From Microbacterium oleivorans (GTDB lineage: Bacteria; Actinomycetota; Actinomycetes; Actinomycetales; Microbacteriaceae): a DNA stretch of 64,000 bases. The notes below the pieces were generated by a model. The model did no database searches and was not told where the DNA came from. It was given only the letters and a program-made list of their open reading frames with translations. The stretch spans positions 124,001 to 188,000 of the forward strand of contig NZ_CP058316.1 in NCBI RefSeq assembly GCF_013389665.1. The letters are read 5' to 3'. Both the position numbers and the translations under genes were made by a program. The first letter of the stretch is position 1. Every line of letters starts with the position of its first letter. Shown here piece after piece: positions 26,593 through 35,896 of this stretch.

Positions 26593-26877
26593 ATGCCTGC
26601 TGCCCACCCGCCGGAGTTCCGGCGTCGAGCCCTTGATCTCGTTGCCCAGGGAAACCCGGTTGCGCAGACCGCTCGTGATCTTGGGATCAGCGAGTCGTGC
26701 CTGCGGAACTGGATGAACCGTGACGCGGTCGACTCCGGCCGCAAGTCCGGGATCACGACCGATGAGCACAAGGAGCTCGTCGAGTTGCGGCGCCGGAACC
26801 GGGTGCTGGAGATGGAGATCGAGATCCTCAAGCGCGCGTCGGCGTACTTCGCGAGGGAGAACGTGCTCCCAAAATAG
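26593..26877 (+). CDS. IS3-family transposase OrfA
   Basis: 94 residues. The HTH region is ALDLVAQGNPVAQTARDLGISESCLRNWM, followed by the coiled stretch ELVELRRRNRVLEMEIEILKRASAYFA. ATG 26593 is 8 nt after GGAAGGAG. The frame ends CCA-AAA-TAG. The A4 run (26871-26874) is the -1 slip site that continues into orfB as K-I-G-F-R-L-V-Q. Confidence 0.9.
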   Translation: MPAAHPPEFRRRALDLVAQGNPVAQTARDLGISESCLRNWMNRDAVDSGRKSGITTDEHKELVELRRRNRVLEMEIEILKRASAYFARENVLPK

Positions 26878-26924
26878 GGTTCCGGCTGGTCCAGGAGCTC
26901 GCCGCTGACGGTGTTCCCGTCGCG

Positions 26925-27749
26925 GTGGCCTGCCGGTTCCTGAACGTCTCGAAGTCCGGCTTCTACGAGTGGGTCGGCCGGCCACCATCGCGGCGTGCGG
27001 TCTCGGATGCGGAGCTGACGACCACGATCCGTCGAATCCACGCTGACTCGAGGGGGACGTATGGGGCGCCGCGGGTGCTTGCCGAGCTTCGGCTCGGACT
27101 CGGGGTTCACGTTGGCCGGAAACGCGTCGCCCGGCTGATGCGGATCGACGGTCTTGTGGGCGTCTCGCACCGCCGGAAGCGGCGCGGATGGAAGCCCGAT
27201 ACCGCTACGCACGAGGACCTCGTGAAGCGACAGTTCCGCGCCGACACGCCGAACCGGCTGTGGTTCTGCGACATCACGCAACACCGCGCGAAAGACGGAT
27301 GGGTCTACTGCGCGGCCGTGATCGACGCGTTCAGCCGCCGGGTCGTTGGCTGGTCGATCAGCGACCGGATCACTGCGGAGATCGTCGTTGACGCGCTCGA
27401 GATGGCCCGCTGGCGCCGCCGCCCCGAACCCGGGACCGTGGTCCACGCGGACCGAGGAGCGCAATACACCTCATGGCTCTTCGGGCATAGGCTCCGCCAA
27501 GCCGGGCTCCTCGGCTCAATGGGACGCGTCGCTTCCAGCGTCGACAACGCACTCATCGAGAGCTTCTGGTCAACGATGCAACGCGAGCTCCTCGACCGGT
27601 CGACCTGGGCCTCGAAAGCGGAACTGTCGTCGGCGATGTTCGAGTGGATCGAAGCGTTCTACAACCCCACCCGCCGACACACCGCGCTCGGCAACCACAG
27701 CCCCGTGGAGTTCGAACGACTTCACATCCCCGCCGCAACCGCGGCATGA
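26925..27749 (+). CDS. IS3-family transposase OrfB
   Basis: 274 residues from GTG 26925; the frame is open back to the slip site at 26872, so the natural product is probably OrfAB from 26593 to 27749. The HTH_21 region (CRFLNVSKSGFYEWVGRPP) is followed by an intact DDE core: WFCDITQH, HADRGAQYT and DNALIESFW. It ends with NPTRRHTALGNHSPVEFE. All catalytic residues are present, so it looks active. Confidence 0.93.
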   Translation: MACRFLNVSKSGFYEWVGRPPSRRAVSDAELTTTIRRIHADSRGTYGAPRVLAELRLGLGVHVGRKRVARLMRIDGLVGVSHRRKRRGWKPDTATHEDLVKRQFRADTPNRLWFCDITQHRAKDGWVYCAAVIDAFSRRVVGWSISDRITAEIVVDALEMARWRRRPEPGTVVHADRGAQYTSWLFGHRLRQAGLLGSMGRVASSVDNALIESFWSTMQRELLDRSTWASKAELSSAMFEWIEAFYNPTRRHTALGNHSPVEFERLHIPAATAA

Positions 27750-27947
27750 TCAACAAAGAGAAACCGTCCGGGAAACCGGGTCAGGCTCCTCTAAGTCGTA
27801 GAGCATCGACCGGGTTCTACCGTGGTGCGTTGCTCAGCCGTGAAAGGGAGGGGCAAGGATGAGGCTGAGATACGGCAGCCGCTTGATCGAAGGTGCGCCC
27901 TGGCGGCGTCGCAAACCCGAATCGCGAAGCCACCGAAGAGATCGCGA

Positions 27948-28352
27948 TCATTTTGCTCTCCTCGTGCTCGGTTGACGGAGGGACTGTGATACGGATGTCG
28001 GCCTCATTTCCACGCCGGCGCGGATGAGCTTGAGTCGAATCGTCCCGGGACTGACTCCGTACCTGTCGCCGAGCCGCGCCAGCGAGGATCCCTCTTCGTA
28101 TCGTCTCGCCGCGTCTTTGATCTCGGGTTCGGTCATCCGTCGAGGCGGGGCAGAGACCCCTGCGTCGTAGAGAATCTTCCTCACGGAAGCCCTCGCCAGC
28201 TTGAGTCGTGTCGCGATGTCCTTGACGTACACACCTGATCGGAACAACTGGATCGCTTCGGTCCGGGCGTCGTCGGTGACCAACCTGCGCGTGATCGCCT
28301 CACAGACATCACCACGAGCATCGGCCGAGCTGACCCTACTGCTACGCTGCAC
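27948..28352 (-). CDS. tandem helix-turn-helix protein (recombinase-tail-like)
   Basis: About 134 residues with two consecutive HTH units: RTEAIQLFRSGVYVKDIATRLKLARASVRKILYDAGV and MTEPEIKDAARRYEEGSSLARLGDRYGVSPGTIRLKLIRAGV. This double unit occurs as the C-terminal tail of some actinobacterial resolvase-type recombinases and also alone. No catalytic domain precedes it here. GTG 28352 is the best of several weak starts (AAAA before it, no clear SD). It could be a detached fragment or a small DNA-binding protein. Confidence 0.55.
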   Translation of the reverse strand: MQRSSRVSSADARGDVCEAITRRLVTDDARTEAIQLFRSGVYVKDIATRLKLARASVRKILYDAGVSAPPRRMTEPEIKDAARRYEEGSSLARLGDRYGVSPGTIRLKLIRAGVEMRPTSVSQSLRQPSTRRAK

Positions 28353-28439
28353 TTTTCCAGCCCGTACTCTCGTAACTGCTTTGGCCAGCCGTCGGGTAAC
28401 ACCTTCGTGTTTGACGGTCTTCGCGTCGATTCCACCAAG

Positions 28440-28468
28440 TCCCCGCCTCGGCGGGGATTTTGTGTTTT
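28440..28468 (+). terminator. hairpin with T tract at the right edge of the accessory region
   Basis: TCCCCGCC (28440-28447) and GGCGGGGA (28450-28457) form a tight hairpin followed by TTTTGTGTTTT. The T tract is on the plus strand although no plus-strand gene ends here, so it may belong to a lost gene. It coincides with the return to high-G+C core sequence. Confidence 0.4.
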
Positions 28469-28510
28469 CGGCTGCGGTCGTACGCGCCGCTCCGTGCTCT
28501 CGCGGCGGTG

Positions 28511-29377
28511 TCAGTGCGTCGCGACAGCCTCCAAGACCGCCGTGCGCAGCCGCTGGCCGCGCGCACTGAAGCCCCTTTGCTCGCGCACGTACTCCGCTTT
28601 GCCCTCCGGCGTCTCGATCGGCACGGGGGAGTATCCCCAATCCGACAGGTCGTAGGGCGAGGCGCGCATATCGAGCTCGCGGATGTCTCGGGCGAGCTCG
28701 AACGCGTCGAGAAGCAGATGACCGGGAACCAGCGGCCCGAGCTTCATGATCCACTTGTAGATGTCCATCCCGGCGTGCAGGCATCCGGGCTGTTCGCGCG
28801 CCGATGCTCCTTCGCGATCGAGCGCCTCGCGATTGCGGGGAACGGCCTCGGGCGTGAAGAAGCGGAACGCGTCGAAGTGCGTGCAGCGCAGGTCGTGGGC
28901 CTCGACGACGGCATCCGTCCCCGCCCTCCCGAGGCGCAGGGGCACGGCGTGGCGCACCTCGCGCGTGCGATAGACCATCGCCCATTCGTGCAGCCCGAAG
29001 CAGCCGAACGCGGCACCGCGGTCGCGGGTGGCCCGCAGCAGCCCGGTGACCCCGCGGTACAGCGATCCGCGCTCGTCGCGGAATGCGGCGTCGTCGACAC
29101 GCGCCGCATCATTGCTCACGGCGGTGTACCAGCGCCACGAGACGCGCTCCACGGCGCCGTCGAGGACGACGCCTGCTCCCGGGTGCCAGCGGCGGAGCAG
29201 AGCTGGCTTGTACGAGTAGTAGGTGAAGAGGAAGTCCTCCACGGGATGCCGTTCGGCGCGTGCGGCCCGCTGTCTGTGGGCGGCGGTCAGGACGTCCGCC
29301 CGCTCGGCGTGCGCGGTCGCCCGCTCGTGCCATTCCTCGCGCAGAAGGCGGTCGGGCGGGGCGGTACGGGTCGTCAC
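28511..29377 (-). CDS. putative 3-methyladenine DNA glycosylase (actinobacterial type)
   Basis: 288 residues. The sequence (LREEWHERATAHAERADVLTAAHRQRA; HPVEDFLFTYYSYKPALLRRWHPG; CLHAGMDIYKWIMKLGPLVPGHLLLDAFELARDIRELDMRASPYDL) belongs to a conserved actinobacterial family commonly annotated as 3-methyladenine DNA glycosylase. No known glycosylase HhH or AAG motif is visible, so the enzymatic name is weak. GTG 29377 has TATCCT exactly 6 nt upstream (29384-29389, opposite strand), pointing to a leaderless mRNA. The neighbouring SRAP gene supports a link to DNA repair. Confidence 0.65.
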   Translation of the reverse strand: MTTRTAPPDRLLREEWHERATAHAERADVLTAAHRQRAARAERHPVEDFLFTYYSYKPALLRRWHPGAGVVLDGAVERVSWRWYTAVSNDAARVDDAAFRDERGSLYRGVTGLLRATRDRGAAFGCFGLHEWAMVYRTREVRHAVPLRLGRAGTDAVVEAHDLRCTHFDAFRFFTPEAVPRNREALDREGASAREQPGCLHAGMDIYKWIMKLGPLVPGHLLLDAFELARDIRELDMRASPYDLSDWGYSPVPIETPEGKAEYVREQRGFSARGQRLRTAVLEAVATH

Positions 29378-29402
29378 CTCTCGAGGATAGGCCGGGGCCG
29401 CT

Positions 29403-30125
29403 TCAGGCGGACGCGGCGTCAGCACGCTCGATCAACGACGGATCGTCGTTGCGCACGTTGCCGACGGCGGATCCGACCGGGAACCAGGTGAGCGTCTCGA
29501 CGACGTCGGGCGCCGCGTCGACGACGGCATCGAGGAGATCGGCGGGGTACTCCGTGGTCGGGTCGAGCCACACGTCGGCGTGGTCGACGTCGATCACGAG
29601 CGGCATCCGGTCGTGGATCCGCTCCAGACCGCCGACCGCGGCGCGCGTGAGGATCGTGAAGCTCAGCAGCCAGCGTTCGGCATCCTCATCGGCTCGTGCG
29701 TCGTCCTTCCACCACTCGTAGAGCCCCGCGAAGAAGAGGGGCTCATCGCCGCGAGGACGAATGTAGTGCGGGACCTTCGCCCCCGCTTCGCCCTGCCACT
29801 CGTAGTAGCCGGACGCGGGGATGACGGCCCGGCGCGAGACCAGGGCCTTTCGGAACATCGGCTTCTCGGCCGCCTCTTCGGACCGGGCGTTGAAGGCGCG
29901 GGCGCCGCCGCTCGGGTCTTTTGCCCAGGCGGGGACGAGCCCCCAGCGCGCCGGCGCGAGGCGCCGGGTCGGCGGCTCGGTCTTGGCCGAATCCAGAACG
30001 ATCGAGGCGCGCGCCGTCGGCGCCACATTGAAGGACGGGGCGGGAAGATCGTCGGGGACGACCTCGGCGCGGAGGACTCCCGCGAGCTCGGAGCCGACAC
30101 GGGCAACGACGAAACGACCGCACAT
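29403..30125 (-). CDS. SRAP-domain protein (SOS-associated peptidase, YedK/HMCES family)
   Basis: 240 residues, intact. Met-Cys2 (MCGRFVVAR) forms the thiazolidine crosslink to abasic sites in single-stranded DNA. The other family landmarks are FNVAPTARASIV, NARSEEAAEKPMFRKAL, VIPASGYYEWQ (active-site Glu) and IHDRMPLV (active-site His). AGGCTA (30132-30137; TAGCCT on the gene strand) is 6 nt before the ATG. A second SRAP copy 5-10 kb upstream is split by foreign DNA, and this intact gene may cover its role. It is not similar enough to call a recent duplicate. Confidence 0.95.
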   Translation of the reverse strand: MCGRFVVARVGSELAGVLRAEVVPDDLPAPSFNVAPTARASIVLDSAKTEPPTRRLAPARWGLVPAWAKDPSGGARAFNARSEEAAEKPMFRKALVSRRAVIPASGYYEWQGEAGAKVPHYIRPRGDEPLFFAGLYEWWKDDARADEDAERWLLSFTILTRAAVGGLERIHDRMPLVIDVDHADVWLDPTTEYPADLLDAVVDAAPDVVETLTWFPVGSAVGNVRNDDPSLIERADAASA

Positions 30126-30180
30126 GGGTCCAGGCTACGTCGGCCCACCGACACGCCGGCGCTGCGGCGCGACGATCGGT

Positions 30181-31215
30181 TCAGTCGGGGGCGATGACGC
30201 CGACGTCCGCGAGCCGATCGAGCAGTGCGGCACCGTCGGTGCCACTGACCCACGGCACCTGAGCCGCAGAGTGATCGTTCACCGCTGTGCGTCCGCCCGC
30301 GAGGACGGCCTCGGCGGGCGAGAGCTGGCGGATGGCCACCGCACGCACGCGCTCGGGGTACTCGCTCGCGAAAGCGGTGTAGAGCGCGTCGTCATGCTGG
30401 CCGTCGTCGCCGATGAGCAGCCATCGCACGTGCGGGAACTCCTGGGCGAGGCGCCGCAGGTTCTCGGCCTTGTGATCGCGACCGCTGCGGAACCACCGGT
30501 CGTGCGTGGGGCCCCAGTCGGTCAGCAGCATCGGACCGGAGGGGAAGACGTGACGGCGCAGGAAACGGATGAGGGTCGGCGCGACGTTCCACGCCCCGGT
30601 CGAGAGGTAGATGACGGGGCTGCCGGGCTTGTCGCGCGTGAGGCGCTCGAGCATCACGGCCATCCCCGGAACGGGCTGACGGGCGTGCTCGTTCAGCACG
30701 AACGAGTTCCAGGCCGCGATGAAGGGACGGGGCAGAGCAGTGACCATGACGGTGTCGTCGATGTCGGAGACGATGCCGAACTCCACATCCGCACCGATGA
30801 CGAACACCCGCGTCTCGATGGTCTCGCTTCCCTCGACGCTCATGGTCACCGTCTGCCAGCCCGGGGGGAGCGATCCGGGGAGCTCGACATCGATCACGCC
30901 GCCGCGGTCGGCCACGACCTCGTGCACTGCGCCGGCCACCGTGACCTGCACCTGGGCGAAGGCGACGGGCACCGAGGCGAAGCTGCGCCAGCCGCGGACG
31001 GAGGCGTATTCCCCTCCGTCCGCGGGACGGACCTTGGGGGCGATGAGGACCCGCCCCAGGACCCGCACCCAGCCGTCGCCGCCGTAACCCGGATAGGCCG
31101 CCACGGTCGGTCGCTGTCCGCGAGCGCGGGCGCGGCGCTCCCGCCAGGAGTGGAAACGCCGCTCGAGGCGCGCGAACCACAGGATCTTCGGCCGTGGGGC
31201 TGGTGAGGAAGCCAT
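30181..31215 (-). CDS. App1-family (DUF2183) phosphatase domain protein
   Basis: 344 residues. The C-terminal domain holds the HAD-like SDIDDTV motif (near residue 150), then VIYLSTGAWNVAPTL and LIGDDGQHDDALY, as in App1 phosphatidate phosphatases. The N-terminal part (RVLGRVLIAPKVRPADGG) is a beta domain of the same family. It follows the DedA gene by 4 bp on the same strand, so both probably act on membrane lipids. The substrate in bacteria is not known. Confidence 0.85.
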   Translation of the reverse strand: MASSPAPRPKILWFARLERRFHSWRERRARARGQRPTVAAYPGYGGDGWVRVLGRVLIAPKVRPADGGEYASVRGWRSFASVPVAFAQVQVTVAGAVHEVVADRGGVIDVELPGSLPPGWQTVTMSVEGSETIETRVFVIGADVEFGIVSDIDDTVMVTALPRPFIAAWNSFVLNEHARQPVPGMAVMLERLTRDKPGSPVIYLSTGAWNVAPTLIRFLRRHVFPSGPMLLTDWGPTHDRWFRSGRDHKAENLRRLAQEFPHVRWLLIGDDGQHDDALYTAFASEYPERVRAVAIRQLSPAEAVLAGGRTAVNDHSAAQVPWVSGTDGAALLDRLADVGVIAPD

Positions 31216-31219
31216 CGGT

Positions 31220-31900
31220 TCAGTCTTTCACGTCGCCGTCCGCGGGGCGGGTCGTCGCCGCGTCGGTCGCGAGATGCCGCGCCTCCCGCCGCGCGATGGC
31301 GCGTTTGACGAGGTAGGCGGCGAGCAGGAACAGCACGATCACCCCGACGAACAGGTAGCCGGCGTACTGGATGTTGTCGGAGATCTCCCGGTAGGTGCGG
31401 GCGGCGACCGCGACGACCCCGACGTAGAGCGATGTCCAGATGAGGCACGCCGGAGCGGTCCACGCGATGAACCGCCGGTACGAGAAGCCGCTCATGCCGA
31501 CGGTGAGCGGGACGAGCGAGTGGAGCACCGGGAGGAACCGTGACAGGAAGATCGCGGGTCCGCCGCGACGGCGCAGATACAACTCCGAGCGCACCCAGTT
31601 CGTCTCGCCGACGCGCCGCCCCAGGCGCGAGAATCGGATGCGGGGACCGAGCCATCGGCCGAGCGCGAAGCCGATCGACTCGCCGGCGAGCGATCCGGCG
31701 ACGACCGCGGCGCCCAGGACCAGCCCCTCCGGCACGCTCCCCACCGCGGTGGCCGCGACGATGACGACGGTGTCGCCGGGCACGACGAGACCGACCAGCA
31801 CGCTCGTCTCGAGCATGATCGCGATCCCGGCCACCACGGTGCGCAGCACCGGATCGATGCTCTGCACCGTGCTCAGAATCCAGTCGAGGATCTCGTTCAC
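31220..31900 (-). CDS. DedA-family membrane protein
   Basis: 226 residues with about five membrane segments. Family motifs: ETSVLVGLVVPGDTVVIVAATA, LAGESIGFALGRWLG, and FLSRFLPVLHSLVPLTVGMSGFSYRRF (the conserved FxGRxxPxxR-like block). DedA proteins move lipid carriers such as undecaprenyl phosphate across the membrane. GTG 31900 has TAGGCT 6 nt upstream. It is divergent from pabB, with the two -10 boxes back to back. Confidence 0.9.
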   Translation of the reverse strand: MNEILDWILSTVQSIDPVLRTVVAGIAIMLETSVLVGLVVPGDTVVIVAATAVGSVPEGLVLGAAVVAGSLAGESIGFALGRWLGPRIRFSRLGRRVGETNWVRSELYLRRRGGPAIFLSRFLPVLHSLVPLTVGMSGFSYRRFIAWTAPACLIWTSLYVGVVAVAARTYREISDNIQYAGYLFVGVIVLFLLAAYLVKRAIARREARHLATDAATTRPADGDVKD

Positions 31901-31906
31901 GCTTGA

Positions 31907-31936
31907 AGCCTAGGGGCGCCACCTGGGGCATACCCT
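31907..31936. promoter_or_regulatory. divergent leaderless promoters of DedA and pabB
   Basis: AGCCTA (31907-31912, TAGGCT on the minus strand) serves DedA and TACCCT (31931-31936) serves pabB. Each is exactly 6 nt from its GTG start, and the whole intergenic region is only 42 bp. Confidence 0.6.
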
Positions 31937-31942
31937 GAAGCG

Positions 31943-33265
31943 GTGCCCGAGAAGCCCGCCCGTCGCCGACTCGAGGCCTGGGTGGACCCGGCCGTGGTCT
32001 TCGGCGGGATCCCGGACGACGCGGCCTTCTGGCTCGATGCGGGACCGGATGCCGCCGACGGGTGGAGCTGGCTCGGAACGGGAGTGGCGGCAGCCGTGCC
32101 CGATCCGTTCCTGGACGGCGCGGTCCGCGGGACAGACCCGGCCGGTCCGTTCCGCGGAGGGTGGGTCGGCTGGTTCGGGTACGACGCGGCCGCGCGGGCC
32201 GCGGGCGCTCCCGCGCGCTCCGACGTCGATGCCGACGACGACGCCCTGTGGCTGCGCGTGGATCGGGTGGTCGCCTTCGACCACGCCGCGCGGGACGTGT
32301 GGCTGAGCGCGCCCGAGGATGAGATCGATGAGTTCGAACGGACCGTGGCGGCCTGGTGCGAGGCCGGGGCGGCCCGTGCCGCGGCGCCCCCCGCTTCACC
32401 CGCGGTGCTGACGGCCACGGCACGGGTGGATCCCGACGCGTATGGACGCCTCGTCGAGGACTGCCGCGCCGCGATCCGGCGCGGCGACGCCTACCAGCTC
32501 TGTCTCACCACCCGTTTCGATGTGGCCGCCGACGCCGCCCTGGACCCGCTCGCGGTGTTCTTCCGGCTGCGCGCGACGGCGGGGTCGCATCACGGCGGCT
32601 TCATCCGATCGGGGGCGCGCGCGCTCGTCAGCGCGAGCCCCGAGCGATTCCTGCAGCTCGCGGATGGGGTCGTCCGGACGAGCCCGATCAAGGGCACCCG
32701 CCCCCGCGGCTCCGACGACCGAGCCGACGCCCGGCTCATCGCCGAGCTCGTGTCGAGCCCCAAGGAGCGCGCCGAGAACGTGATGATCGTCGATCTGATG
32801 CGCAACGACCTCCAGCGCGTCTGCGATCCCGGGTCGGTCGTGGTCGAACGGCTGTTCGCGGTGGAGAGCTACCCGACGGTGCATCAGCTCGTGAGCACCG
32901 TCGCCGGGCGTCTGCGCGACGGCATCCGCTTCTCCGATCTCCTCGCGGCGACCTTCCCGGCCGGGAGCATGACGGGAGCGCCGAAGCTGTCGGCGATGAC
33001 AATCCTGCACGGGCTCGAGCGGGCGCCGCGGGGCCTGTTCGCAGGCTGCTTCGGGTGGATCGACGCGGGCGGCAGGGGCGATCTGGCGATGGTGATCCGC
33101 TCGATCGTGATCGACGGCGCACGGGCGTACGTCGGCGCGGGCGGAGGGATCACCTGGGGCTCGGAACCCGATGCGGAGGTCGCCGAGGTCGCCGTGAAGG
33201 CGCGCGCCCCCCTCGACGCCCTGGGCGCCGGGCTGCCGCCCCGGTGGCGGGAACGGGTCCGGTAG
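31943..33265 (+). CDS. pabB: aminodeoxychorismate synthase component I
   Basis: Converts chorismate and ammonia to aminodeoxychorismate for folate synthesis. 440 residues. The chorismate-binding domain shows GDAYQLCLTTRF, SASPERFL, then SPIKGTRPRG; the PIKGT lysine is typical of PabB rather than TrpE. ENVMIVDLMRNDL, FPAGSMTGAPK and GAGGGITWGSEPDAE complete the active site. No glutamine amidotransferase (PabA) domain is fused or adjacent. The annotation is firm, but a role in anthranilate or salicylate synthesis cannot be fully excluded. Confidence 0.9.
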   Translation: MPEKPARRRLEAWVDPAVVFGGIPDDAAFWLDAGPDAADGWSWLGTGVAAAVPDPFLDGAVRGTDPAGPFRGGWVGWFGYDAAARAAGAPARSDVDADDDALWLRVDRVVAFDHAARDVWLSAPEDEIDEFERTVAAWCEAGAARAAAPPASPAVLTATARVDPDAYGRLVEDCRAAIRRGDAYQLCLTTRFDVAADAALDPLAVFFRLRATAGSHHGGFIRSGARALVSASPERFLQLADGVVRTSPIKGTRPRGSDDRADARLIAELVSSPKERAENVMIVDLMRNDLQRVCDPGSVVVERLFAVESYPTVHQLVSTVAGRLRDGIRFSDLLAATFPAGSMTGAPKLSAMTILHGLERAPRGLFAGCFGWIDAGGRGDLAMVIRSIVIDGARAYVGAGGGITWGSEPDAEVAEVAVKARAPLDALGAGLPPRWRERVR

Positions 33266-33316
33266 CCTGGGAGTTCCGCTTTCGCGACCCATCGCACTTC
33301 CCAGATAGGTTCTCCC

Positions 33317-35896
33317 GTGACCGACACCTCGACTGATCGCGCGACCGCGCCCGACTCGGTTCCGTTCGACGCCCACGCCATTCAGGCGAAGTGGCAGCGC
33401 GCCTGGGCCGACGCCGATCCCTTCCGTGCCGGCGGAGACGACGACAAGCGTCCGCGGAAGTACGTCCTCGCGATGTTCCCGTACCCCTCCGGCGACCTGC
33501 ACATGGGTCACGCCGAGAACTACCTCTACTCCGACATCGTCGCCCGCTTCTGGCGGCACCGCGGCTACAACGTGCTGCATCCGATCGGGTGGGACAGCTT
33601 CGGTCTGCCCGCCGAGAACGCGGCGATCAAGCGCGGTGCCGACCCGCGCGCGTGGACCTACGACAACATCGCCCAGCAGAAGAAGAGCCTGCACGAGTAC
33701 GGCGTCTCGTTCGACTGGAGCCGGGTGCTCCACACGAGCGACCCCGAGTACTACACCTGGAACCAGTGGCTGTTCCAGAAGCTGTACGAGAAGGGCCTGG
33801 CGTACCGCAAGGAGAGCCCGGTCAACTGGTGCCCCCATGACCAGACGGTGCTCGCGAACGAGCAGGTCGTCGACGGCCACTGCGAGCGCTGCGGCGCCGA
33901 GGTCGAGAAGAAGAAGCTCACGCAGTGGTACTTCCGCATCACCGAGTACGCCGACCGGCTGCTGGACGACCTGAACCAGCTGGAGGGGTTCTGGCCGCAG
34001 AAGGTCATCCAGATGCAGCGCAACTGGATCGGCCGCTCGGTCGGCGCCGACATCGACTTCGAGATCGAGGGCCGCGACGAGAAGGTGACGGTGTTCTCGA
34101 CGCGTCCCGACACCCTGCACGGCGCGACGTTCATGGTCGTCGCACCGGACTCCGATCTGGCGGCCGAACTGGCGGCCGGGGCCTCCGACGAGGTGCAGAA
34201 GCGGTTCGGCGCGTACCTGCAGACGGTGCAGAAGACCAGCGAGATCGACCGGCAGACCGTTGATCGGCCGAAGTCTGGCGTCTTCCTCGAGCGCTACGCG
34301 GTCAACCCCGTCAACGGGGAGCGGCTGCCGATCTGGGCCGCCGACTACGTACTGGCCGATTACGGTCACGGCGCGGTCATGGCCGTCCCCGCCCACGACC
34401 AGCGAGACCTCGATTTCGCGCGCGCCTTCGACCTCCCCGTCCGTGTCGTTGTCGACACGACGGCGCCCGTCACCGGCGCCATGCCCGTCATCGAGCTCGA
34501 CGACGACGGCGTGCCGATCGATCCGGGCCCCGGGATCGACGACGTCGACCCCGCGCGCACCGGTGTCGCGCTCACCGGCGACGGGCGGATGATCAACTCC
34601 GGCCCCCTCGACGGCCTGAGCAAGCGCAACGCGATCGCCCGGGCGATCGAGCAACTCCAGGCGGACGGCAACGGCCGCGCGACGAAGACCTACCGCCTGC
34701 GCGACTGGCTGATCTCGCGGCAGCGGTTCTGGGGTACTCCCATCCCGATGATCCACACCGACGACGGGCGGATCGTGCCGGTCCCCGCCGATCAGCTGCC
34801 GGTGCGACTGCCGGATGCCGAGGGTCTCGACCTCAAGCCCAAGGGAGCCTCGCCGCTGGGCGCGGCCGCGGAGTGGGTCACCACCACCGACCCCGATACG
34901 GGCGAGCCGGCTCGGCGCGACCCCGACACGATGGACACGTTCGTCGACAGCTCGTGGTACTTCCTGCGCTTCCTGTCGCCGGGTGACGCCGGCCAGCCCT
35001 TCGCCGCGCGCGAGGCGGACAAGTGGGGCCCGGTCGACTTCTACATCGGCGGCGTCGAGCACGCGATCCTGCACCTGCTGTACGCGCGCTTCATCACCAA
35101 GGCGCTGTTCGACATGGGGCAGGTGGAGTTCACCGAGCCCTTCTCGAGCCTCATCAACCAGGGCATGGTCATCCTCGACGGCGCGAAGATGTCGAAGAGC
35201 AAGGGCAACCTCGTGCTCTTCCAGGAGGAGCTCGAGCAGCACGGTGCGGATGTCCTCCGTGTGGCTCTCGCCTTCGCCGGCCCGGTCGAGGACGACAAGG
35301 ACTGGGCGGATGTCTCGACCACGGGGGCCGCGAAGTTCCTCGCACGTGCGCTGCGCGTGGCCGCCGACGTCGACAGTGAGCCCGACGTCGTATGGGCCGA
35401 GGGCGACACCGCGCTCCGCCGTGTGACCCACCGGATGTGGGCGGATGTGCCCGGCCTGGTCGAGCAGACGAAGTTCAACGTCGTCGTGGCACGCCTGATG
35501 GAGCTGGTCAACGTCACCCGCAAGGTGATCGACACCGGCGCCGGCGCGGGCGACCCCGCCGTCCGCGAGGCCGCCGAGGCCATCGCCATGGTGCTGGACC
35601 TGTTCGCCCCGCACACCGCGGAGGAGATGTGGACGATCCTCGGCCATCGTCCCTTCGTGGGGCTCGCGACGTGGCGTCAGCCCGACCCGACGCTGCTGGT
35701 GGAGGACTCGGTGACCGCGGTCGTGCAGATCGACGGCAAGGTGCGCGGAACGCTCCGCGTGTCGGCGAAGATCTCCTCCGATGAGCTGGAGGCGCTCGCC
35801 CGCGCGGACGAGAAGGTCGTGCGGGCGCTCAACGGTCGCGAGATCGGTCGCGCGGTGGTGCGCGCGCCGAAGGTCGTGAGCTTCACCACCGCGTGA
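33317..35896 (+). CDS. leuS: leucine--tRNA ligase
   Basis: 859 residues, the bacterial LeuS type. The HIGH motif is HMGH in [20 protein letters not shown] (near residue 64), the KMSKS motif is exact near 623 ([12 protein letters not shown]), and the zinc-like region reads [21 protein letters not shown]. The editing domain follows [22 protein letters not shown] 33317 is about 50 nt after TAGCCT (33264-33269), so unlike ileS it has an ordinary short leader and no T-box. Confidence 0.97.
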   Translation: MTDTSTDRATAPDSVPFDAHAIQAKWQRAWADADPFRAGGDDDKRPRKYVLAMFPYPSGDLHMGHAENYLYSDIVARFWRHRGYNVLHPIGWDSFGLPAENAAIKRGADPRAWTYDNIAQQKKSLHEYGVSFDWSRVLHTSDPEYYTWNQWLFQKLYEKGLAYRKESPVNWCPHDQTVLANEQVVDGHCERCGAEVEKKKLTQWYFRITEYADRLLDDLNQLEGFWPQKVIQMQRNWIGRSVGADIDFEIEGRDEKVTVFSTRPDTLHGATFMVVAPDSDLAAELAAGASDEVQKRFGAYLQTVQKTSEIDRQTVDRPKSGVFLERYAVNPVNGERLPIWAADYVLADYGHGAVMAVPAHDQRDLDFARAFDLPVRVVVDTTAPVTGAMPVIELDDDGVPIDPGPGIDDVDPARTGVALTGDGRMINSGPLDGLSKRNAIARAIEQLQADGNGRATKTYRLRDWLISRQRFWGTPIPMIHTDDGRIVPVPADQLPVRLPDAEGLDLKPKGASPLGAAAEWVTTTDPDTGEPARRDPDTMDTFVDSSWYFLRFLSPGDAGQPFAAREADKWGPVDFYIGGVEHAILHLLYARFITKALFDMGQVEFTEPFSSLINQGMVILDGAKMSKSKGNLVLFQEELEQHGADVLRVALAFAGPVEDDKDWADVSTTGAAKFLARALRVAADVDSEPDVVWAEGDTALRRVTHRMWADVPGLVEQTKFNVVVARLMELVNVTRKVIDTGAGAGDPAVREAAEAIAMVLDLFAPHTAEEMWTILGHRPFVGLATWRQPDPTLLVEDSVTAVVQIDGKVRGTLRVSAKISSDELEALARADEKVVRALNGREIGRAVVRAPKVVSFTTA

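Larger units (their letters stand above)
26527..27789 (+). mobile_element. IS3-family insertion sequence (1263 bp) with 3-bp target duplication
   Basis: Ends share GGAGCCTGACCCG (26527-26539 and, inverted, 27777-27789), with partial matching further in. It is flanked by the direct repeat TCT (26524-26526 and 27790-27792), the 3-bp duplication expected for IS3. It carries orfA and orfB on the plus strand and interrupts the last codons of the EamA remnant. It is a different subgroup from the element at 21.5 kb. Confidence 0.92.

Noticed and set aside
27859..27975. Small open frame of 38 codons starting MRLRYGSRLIEG, with AAGGGAGGGG upstream
   Set aside because: A good ribosome binding site, but the translation is basic and has no recognisable feature. 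It overlaps the end of the HTH gene and is probably debris after the IS insertion.
28440..28468. Hairpin with T tract as the terminator of the glycosylase gene
   Set aside because: The T tract lies on the wrong strand for that gene. It is kept only as a low-confidence plus-strand terminator.
17524..28470. A second copy of the tRNA-Ala 3' end as an attachment site
   Set aside because: No repeat of GGGTTCGAGTCCCC was seen anywhere in the accessory region.
33266..33316. T-box in front of leuS
   Set aside because: The leader is only about 50 nt and lacks the UGGN-ACCGCG motif.
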